Source: Clostridia bacterium
Lineage (GTDB): Bacteria > Bacillota > Clostridia > Oscillospirales > Acutalibacteraceae
NCBI GenBank assembly: GCA_900767025.1
Contig: CAAFXS010000011.1
Coordinates: 1-64,000 of the forward strand
Direction of reading: 5' to 3'
DNA length: 64,000 bases
Shown here: positions 59,468-64,000 of the stretch, piece by piece
Layout: each line of letters starts with the position of its first letter
Numbering within the stretch: position 1 is the first letter of the stretch
Program-made: the position numbers and the translations under genes
The notes under the pieces: model-generated
Seen by the model: only the letters and a program-made list of their open reading frames with translations
What the model was told of the DNA's origin: nothing
Database searches by the model: none

Positions 59468-61876
59468 ATGGATTACGATTTTAAAAAGATTGAGTCAAAA
59501 TGGCAAAATGTGTGGTACACACAAAACACCTTTGCCGCAAAGCAGGATTACACCCTGCCAAAGTATTACTGCCTTGTTGAATTCCCTTATCCGTCAGGTC
59601 AGGGACTTCATGTAGGCCATCCCCGTTCTTATACGGCACTTGATGTTGTTGCCCGTAAGAAAAGACTTCAGGGCTATAATGTTCTCTATCCTATGGGTTG
59701 GGATGCTTTCGGTCTGCCTACCGAAAACTTTGCAATTAAAAACCACATTCATCCCGAAGAGGTAACAAAGAACAATGTGGCTCATTTCAAGTCACAGCTT
59801 CAGGCTCTGGGCTTCTCCTTTGACTGGACAAGGGAAATCAATACCACCGACCCGTCATATTATAAGTGGACACAGTGGATTTTCCTTCAGCTCTTCAAAA
59901 AGGGCCTGGCATACAAAAAGGAAATGGCTGTTAACTGGTGTACCTCCTGCAAGTGCGTGCTTGCCAATGAGGAGGTTGTTAACGGCGTTTGCGAGCGCTG
60001 CGGCAGTGAGGTTATAAGAAAAAATCAGAGCCAGTGGATGCTTAAAATCACCGAGTACGCACAGCGACTTGTTGATGATTTGGATGACCTTGATTTTATC
60101 GATCGCGTTAAGGTTCAGCAGAAAAACTGGATTGGCAGGTCAACAGGTGCCGAGGTTGATTTCGGCACAACCTTGGGTGATACCTTAACCGTATATACCA
60201 CCCGTCCCGACACACTTTTCGGTGCTACATATATGGTTATTTCGCCGGAGCATCCTCTTATTGAAAAGTGGGCAGATAAGCTTGAAAACCTTGATGAAAT
60301 CAGGGCTTATCAGGATGAAGCCGCCCATAAGAGCGACTTTGAAAGAACAGAGCTTAATAAGGATAAAACAGGTGTTATGCTTAAGGGTGTTAAAGGCATC
60401 AACCCTGTTAACGATACGGAAATTCCTATTTTCATTTCCGACTATGTTCTCACCTCCTACGGTACAGGTGCAATTATGGCTGTTCCTGCTCACGATACCC
60501 GTGACTGGGAATTTGCAAAGAAATTCGATTTGCCTATTATCGAGGTTGTTGCAGGTTCAACTGTAGGCGTTGAAAACGAAGCATTTACCGATTGCTATAC
60601 AGGCAGGCTTGTTAATTCCGATTTCCTTACCGGTATGACAGTAGAGGAGGCTAAGGTAGCTATTACCGAATGGCTTACCGAAAAGGGCAAGGGTCATCAG
60701 AAGGTTAATTTCAAGCTTCGTGACTGGGTATTCTCACGCCAGAGATACTGGGGCGAGCCTATTCCGATTATCAAGTGTGAGGACTGCGGTTATGTTCCTG
60801 TTCCCGAAAGTGAATTGCCCTTAAGACTGCCTATGGTTGACTCCTATGAGCCTACCGACACAGGCGAGTCACCGCTTGCTAAAATGACCGATTGGGTAAA
60901 TACCACCTGTCCCTGCTGTGGCAAGCCTGCTAAAAGGGAAACGGACACAATGCCCCAGTGGGCAGGCTCCTCCTGGTATTTCCTCAGATATATGGACCCA
61001 CACAATGACAAGGAGCTTGTTTCACCTGAGGCAGTTAAGTATTGGGGCCCTGTAGACTGGTATAACGGCGGTATGGAGCATACAACTCTTCATCTGCTTT
61101 ATTCACGATTCTGGCATAAATTCCTTTATGACATCGGCGTTGTTCCTACCAAGGAGCCTTACGCAAAGCGTACCTCACACGGTATGATTTTAGGCGAAAA
61201 CGGCGAAAAAATGTCAAAGTCCAGAGGCAATGTTGTTAATCCCGATGATATTGTTGACCAGTACGGTGCCGACACAATGAGGCTTTATGAAATGTTCATC
61301 GGTGACTTTGAAAAGGCTGCACCCTGGAACAGCGACTCAATTAAGGGCTGTAAGAGATTTTTGGAGCGTTTTTGGAATTTACAGGAAATTGTTAAGGACG
61401 GCGACGCTTATTCACCGGAGCTTGAGGCTCTTATGCACAAAACAATCAAAAAGGTTACCGAGGATATTGATAACCTTAAGTGCAACACAGCTATCGCCGC
61501 AATGATGAGCCTTGTAAACGAAATGTATTCCAAGGGCGTAAACAAAGCAGAGCTTAGGGATTTAACTATTATCCTTAACCCATTTGCACCTCATATTACC
61601 GAGGAAATGTGGGAGGCTATGGGCTTCGGCGGTATGGTTAACGAGGCACAGTGGCCCTCCTTTGACGAGGAAAAAACAAAGGAAAATACCGTTGAAATTG
61701 CACTTCAGATTATGGGTAAGGTGCGTTCAAGAATAACCGTTCCTGTTGATATTACCAAGGACGAGGCTATTGCTCTTGCCAAGGCTGACGAAAAAATCGC
61801 TCAGGCTATTGAGGGCAAGGAAATCAAAAAGGAAATCTATGTTCCCGGAAAGCTTGTAAACATCGTTGCAGTTTAA
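59468..61876 (+). CDS. leuS: Leucyl-tRNA synthetase
   Basis: This 802-residue class Ia synthetase has the HIGH-type motif HVGHPRSYTALDV, a CP1 editing domain (TTRPDTLFGATYMV, DTRDWEFAKKFDLPI), cysteine pairs CTSC/CERC and CEDC/CPCC for zinc, and the KMSKS loop (GEKMSKSRGN). It charges tRNA-Leu and removes wrong amino acids. Normal length. A 23-base gap separates it from the mannosidase gene. Confidence 0.98.
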   Translation: MDYDFKKIESKWQNVWYTQNTFAAKQDYTLPKYYCLVEFPYPSGQGLHVGHPRSYTALDVVARKKRLQGYNVLYPMGWDAFGLPTENFAIKNHIHPEEVTKNNVAHFKSQLQALGFSFDWTREINTTDPSYYKWTQWIFLQLFKKGLAYKKEMAVNWCTSCKCVLANEEVVNGVCERCGSEVIRKNQSQWMLKITEYAQRLVDDLDDLDFIDRVKVQQKNWIGRSTGAEVDFGTTLGDTLTVYTTRPDTLFGATYMVISPEHPLIEKWADKLENLDEIRAYQDEAAHKSDFERTELNKDKTGVMLKGVKGINPVNDTEIPIFISDYVLTSYGTGAIMAVPAHDTRDWEFAKKFDLPIIEVVAGSTVGVENEAFTDCYTGRLVNSDFLTGMTVEEAKVAITEWLTEKGKGHQKVNFKLRDWVFSRQRYWGEPIPIIKCEDCGYVPVPESELPLRLPMVDSYEPTDTGESPLAKMTDWVNTTCPCCGKPAKRETDTMPQWAGSSWYFLRYMDPHNDKELVSPEAVKYWGPVDWYNGGMEHTTLHLLYSRFWHKFLYDIGVVPTKEPYAKRTSHGMILGENGEKMSKSRGNVVNPDDIVDQYGADTMRLYEMFIGDFEKAAPWNSDSIKGCKRFLERFWNLQEIVKDGDAYSPELEALMHKTIKKVTEDIDNLKCNTAIAAMMSLVNEMYSKGVNKAELRDLTIILNPFAPHITEEMWEAMGFGGMVNEAQWPSFDEEKTKENTVEIALQIMGKVRSRITVPVDITKDEAIALAKADEKIAQAIEGKEIKKEIYVPGKLVNIVAV

Positions 61877-61899
61877 TAATTTGTAGTGAGGATTAAGCT

Positions 61900-64000
61900 A
61901 TGAAAAACAAAAAAAGAATTTACACCGTTGCCACAGCACATCTTGACACAATTTGGTCCTGGGATTTTGAAACCACTGTCAGCAAATATATCTATGATAC
62001 CCTTGTGGATAACATTGCTCTTTTCAAAAAATACCCAAGCTATGTGTTCTCCTTTGAGGGCTCATACAGATATGAGCTTATGGAAGAATACTATCCCGAG
62101 CTTTTTGAAGAGATGAAGGAGTATATCAAGCAGGGCAGATGGAATGTTACAGGCTCAGCCTACGAAAACGGAGACACCAACTGTCCTTCACCTGAGGCAC
62201 TCTTTAGAAATATTCTTTTCGGCAATTCATATTTTGACGAAAAATTCGGCAAAAGAAGTGTTGATATTTATTTGCCCGACTGCTTCGGCTTCGGCTGGGC
62301 GTTGCCAAGTATTGCCCATCACGCAAACCTTAAAGGCTTTACCACCCAAAAGCTTGCCTGGGGCAGTGCTTACGGTGTACCCTTTGATATCGGCAGGTGG
62401 TACGGCGTTGACGGCAATTATATTTACGCAAGCGTTAATCCTCACGATTATTATTTCACCCTGACAAAGCTTCGTAACTGGGACTTTGTTCAAAACAAGC
62501 TTAAGGAAAATGAAAAGTACGGACTTGACTGGACCTATATGTTCCACGGCATCGGCGACAGAGGCGGTGCACCGGAGGAAAAAACAGTCAAATTCGTAGA
62601 AAACGAGATAGAAAAAAATAAAACCGATAATGAAATTGAGGTCGTAGCAACCTCTGCCGACCAAATTTACCGTGATATTGAAGCCGAACTGCCACAGGAG
62701 GTTAAGGATAAGCTTCCTGAATGGAGAAACGAGCTTGTTATGCAAAATCACGGTGTAGGCGGTTATACCTCCCGAGCCATAGGCAAGCGCTGGAATGCAA
62801 AATGTCAGGAGCTTGCAGATATGGCAGAACGGGCAGGTGTGACAGCATCGTATTTCGGTACATATGACTATAACGAGCCGATGCTTGAAAAATCCTGGAA
62901 AAGAGCCATTGCTCATCAGTTCCACGATGATACACCGGGCACATCTGTTCAGCGTGCATACAAGCGTTCCTGGAACGATTATGCAATGTCAATGAATCAG
63001 TTTTCCGGTGAGCTTGAGGCATCTCTTGCAGGAATGACTACTCTTATGAAATCCGATTTCTGCTCAGGTATACCTGTTATGGTATCAAACTCTGTTGAGG
63101 TGCATCGCCACAGTGCAGTAACACTGATGCTCCGTGATGTTAATTCACCCTATGTCCGTGTCTATAACGATAAGGGCAGAGAGGTAAAGAGCCAGTGTGC
63201 CGAAAATGAAAAGGGTATTCTTGAGGTGCTGTTTATTGCCGATGTTGACAGCCTGGGCTTTAGGGTTTACGATGTTCGTCCCTCCGATAAGCCCTGTCCG
63301 CTGACAAGCGAAATTTCAATTAACGATGACACCCTTGAAAATCAAAAATATATTGTAAGGCTTAACAAAAACGGCGATATTCAGTCCGTTGTTGATAAAG
63401 AGGACGGCGACAGGGAATTACTTGAAAAGCCTATCGTTTTGGGCCTGTTTAACTACACCGGCTCAAAGGATTGGCCTGCCTGGGAGATGAATTATAATGA
63501 GGCTAATAAGGAGCCTGACAGAGTACCCAAGGCAGTTTCCGTTTCAATCCGTGAAAACGGTCCTGTAAGAGTAACTGCCGAGGTTAAGCAGTGCGATGGC
63601 AAGAGCACCTTTACAAAGCTTATTTCCTTAACCGACGGCGGAAAAACCGTTGAGGTTTATAACGAAATTGAGTGGCAGTCAATGCGTACAATGTGCAAAA
63701 ACCGTTTTGCCCTGACTGCGAAAAACAAAAAAGCAAGCTTTGATTTAGGCCTTGGCGTTATCGAAAGAGAAAATATGAGTGAAAAGCTCTTTGAGGTGCC
63801 TGCACAGAAATGGGCAGATATCACCGATGAAAGCGGTGAATTCGGTGTTTCAATTCTCAGCGAATGTAAGCACGGCTGGGATAAATTTAACGACAACACT
63901 CTGCGCTTAACTGCAATACATACACCTAAAAAGAATTACCGTATTGACTCAATGCAGTCAATGATGGATTTGGGTCTTAACAGATATTCCTATGCAATTT
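61900..64000 (+). CDS. GH38 alpha-mannosidase, cut by window end
   Basis: About 700 residues are visible with no stop. The start holds ATAHLDTIWSWDFE (zinc ligands H14, D16). The nucleophile region is IYLPDCFGFGWALPS (Asp127), and HQFHDDTPGTSVQ is the later GH38 motif. A helical domain and the beta-rich C-terminal part (from about 385) follow. It is probably a cytoplasmic alpha-mannosidase acting on imported mannosides. GTGAGGA precedes the ATG; no terminator was seen after leuS, so read-through is possible. The C-terminus lies beyond the window. Confidence 0.92.
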   Translation, partial: MKNKKRIYTVATAHLDTIWSWDFETTVSKYIYDTLVDNIALFKKYPSYVFSFEGSYRYELMEEYYPELFEEMKEYIKQGRWNVTGSAYENGDTNCPSPEALFRNILFGNSYFDEKFGKRSVDIYLPDCFGFGWALPSIAHHANLKGFTTQKLAWGSAYGVPFDIGRWYGVDGNYIYASVNPHDYYFTLTKLRNWDFVQNKLKENEKYGLDWTYMFHGIGDRGGAPEEKTVKFVENEIEKNKTDNEIEVVATSADQIYRDIEAELPQEVKDKLPEWRNELVMQNHGVGGYTSRAIGKRWNAKCQELADMAERAGVTASYFGTYDYNEPMLEKSWKRAIAHQFHDDTPGTSVQRAYKRSWNDYAMSMNQFSGELEASLAGMTTLMKSDFCSGIPVMVSNSVEVHRHSAVTLMLRDVNSPYVRVYNDKGREVKSQCAENEKGILEVLFIADVDSLGFRVYDVRPSDKPCPLTSEISINDDTLENQKYIVRLNKNGDIQSVVDKEDGDRELLEKPIVLGLFNYTGSKDWPAWEMNYNEANKEPDRVPKAVSVSIRENGPVRVTAEVKQCDGKSTFTKLISLTDGGKTVEVYNEIEWQSMRTMCKNRFALTAKNKKASFDLGLGVIERENMSEKLFEVPAQKWADITDESGEFGVSILSECKHGWDKFNDNTLRLTAIHTPKKNYRIDSMQSMMDLGLNRYSYAI

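Overview
The window looks like a chromosomal segment of a strictly anaerobic low-GC Gram-positive, most likely a gut Clostridia of the Ruminococcaceae/Oscillospiraceae type. Supporting signs are AGGAGG-type ribosome binding sites, many consensus TTGACA-17-TATAAT promoters, Firmicutes-style blocks (infC-rpmI-rplT; plsX-rnc-smc-ftsY; yhbY-nadD-yqeK-rsfS), a two-gene minimal SUF system, and several glycan-degradation genes paired with GPH-type sugar symporters. No complete mobile element, rRNA operon or CRISPR array is visible.

Layout. 1-860: an AT-rich stretch of foreign character with palindromic hairpins, its own promoter and a 51-residue small ORF rich in ATA codons, ending next to tRNA-Gln(CUG) (866-939, minus). 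1013-3245 (minus): metallo-beta-lactamase-fold protein, HAD phosphatase, GtrA. 3349-6220: YitT, a membrane-anchored esterase and an Sfp-type phosphopantetheinyl transferase. 6260-9891 (minus): GH2 glycosidase plus GPH symporter, with a palindromic operator at the promoter. 10103-11754: SufC/SufB-like pair. 11822-11998: a free-standing structured RNA of unknown family. 12112-14504: amino-acid ABC transporter. 14584-16999: trmN6, rsmI and a radical SAM gene, with trmN6 apparently leaderless. 17041-24581: mscL, two hydrolases/phosphoesterases, a large secreted transglutaminase-like protein and a secreted phosphoesterase. 24757: an EF-G paralogue lacking canonical G-domain residues. 26860-37138: a sugar-utilisation locus (GPH symporter, TetR with a likely operator, a GH38-like protein, a six-hairpin glycosidase-like protein, LacZ, a second metallo-beta-lactamase-fold protein).

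37328-44139: phosphoesterase, D,D-carboxypeptidase, pyruvate kinase, acetyltransferase, a palindromic repeat, mltG, then the infC operon with a leader attenuator and an ATC start. 44311-61876: a dense housekeeping run (SpoU methyltransferase, dprA, topA, trmFO, plsX, rnc, radical SAM, smc, ftsY, rdgB, yhbY, nadD, yqeK, rsfS, leuS) with many 1-8 base overlaps. 61900 to the end: a GH38 alpha-mannosidase cut by the window edge.

Functionally, the accessory part is built for oligosaccharide import and hydrolysis (two GH2 enzymes, one GH38, one GH38-like protein, one six-hairpin protein, two GPH symporters) under local repressors. The core part couples translation, lipid synthesis initiation and chromosome segregation. 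No obvious defence system was found. The best candidates for something undescribed are the free-standing RNA at 11822, the DUF5054-like/six-hairpin/lacZ locus, and the paired metallo-beta-lactamase-fold proteins, one of which has a homopolymer frameshift at its start.
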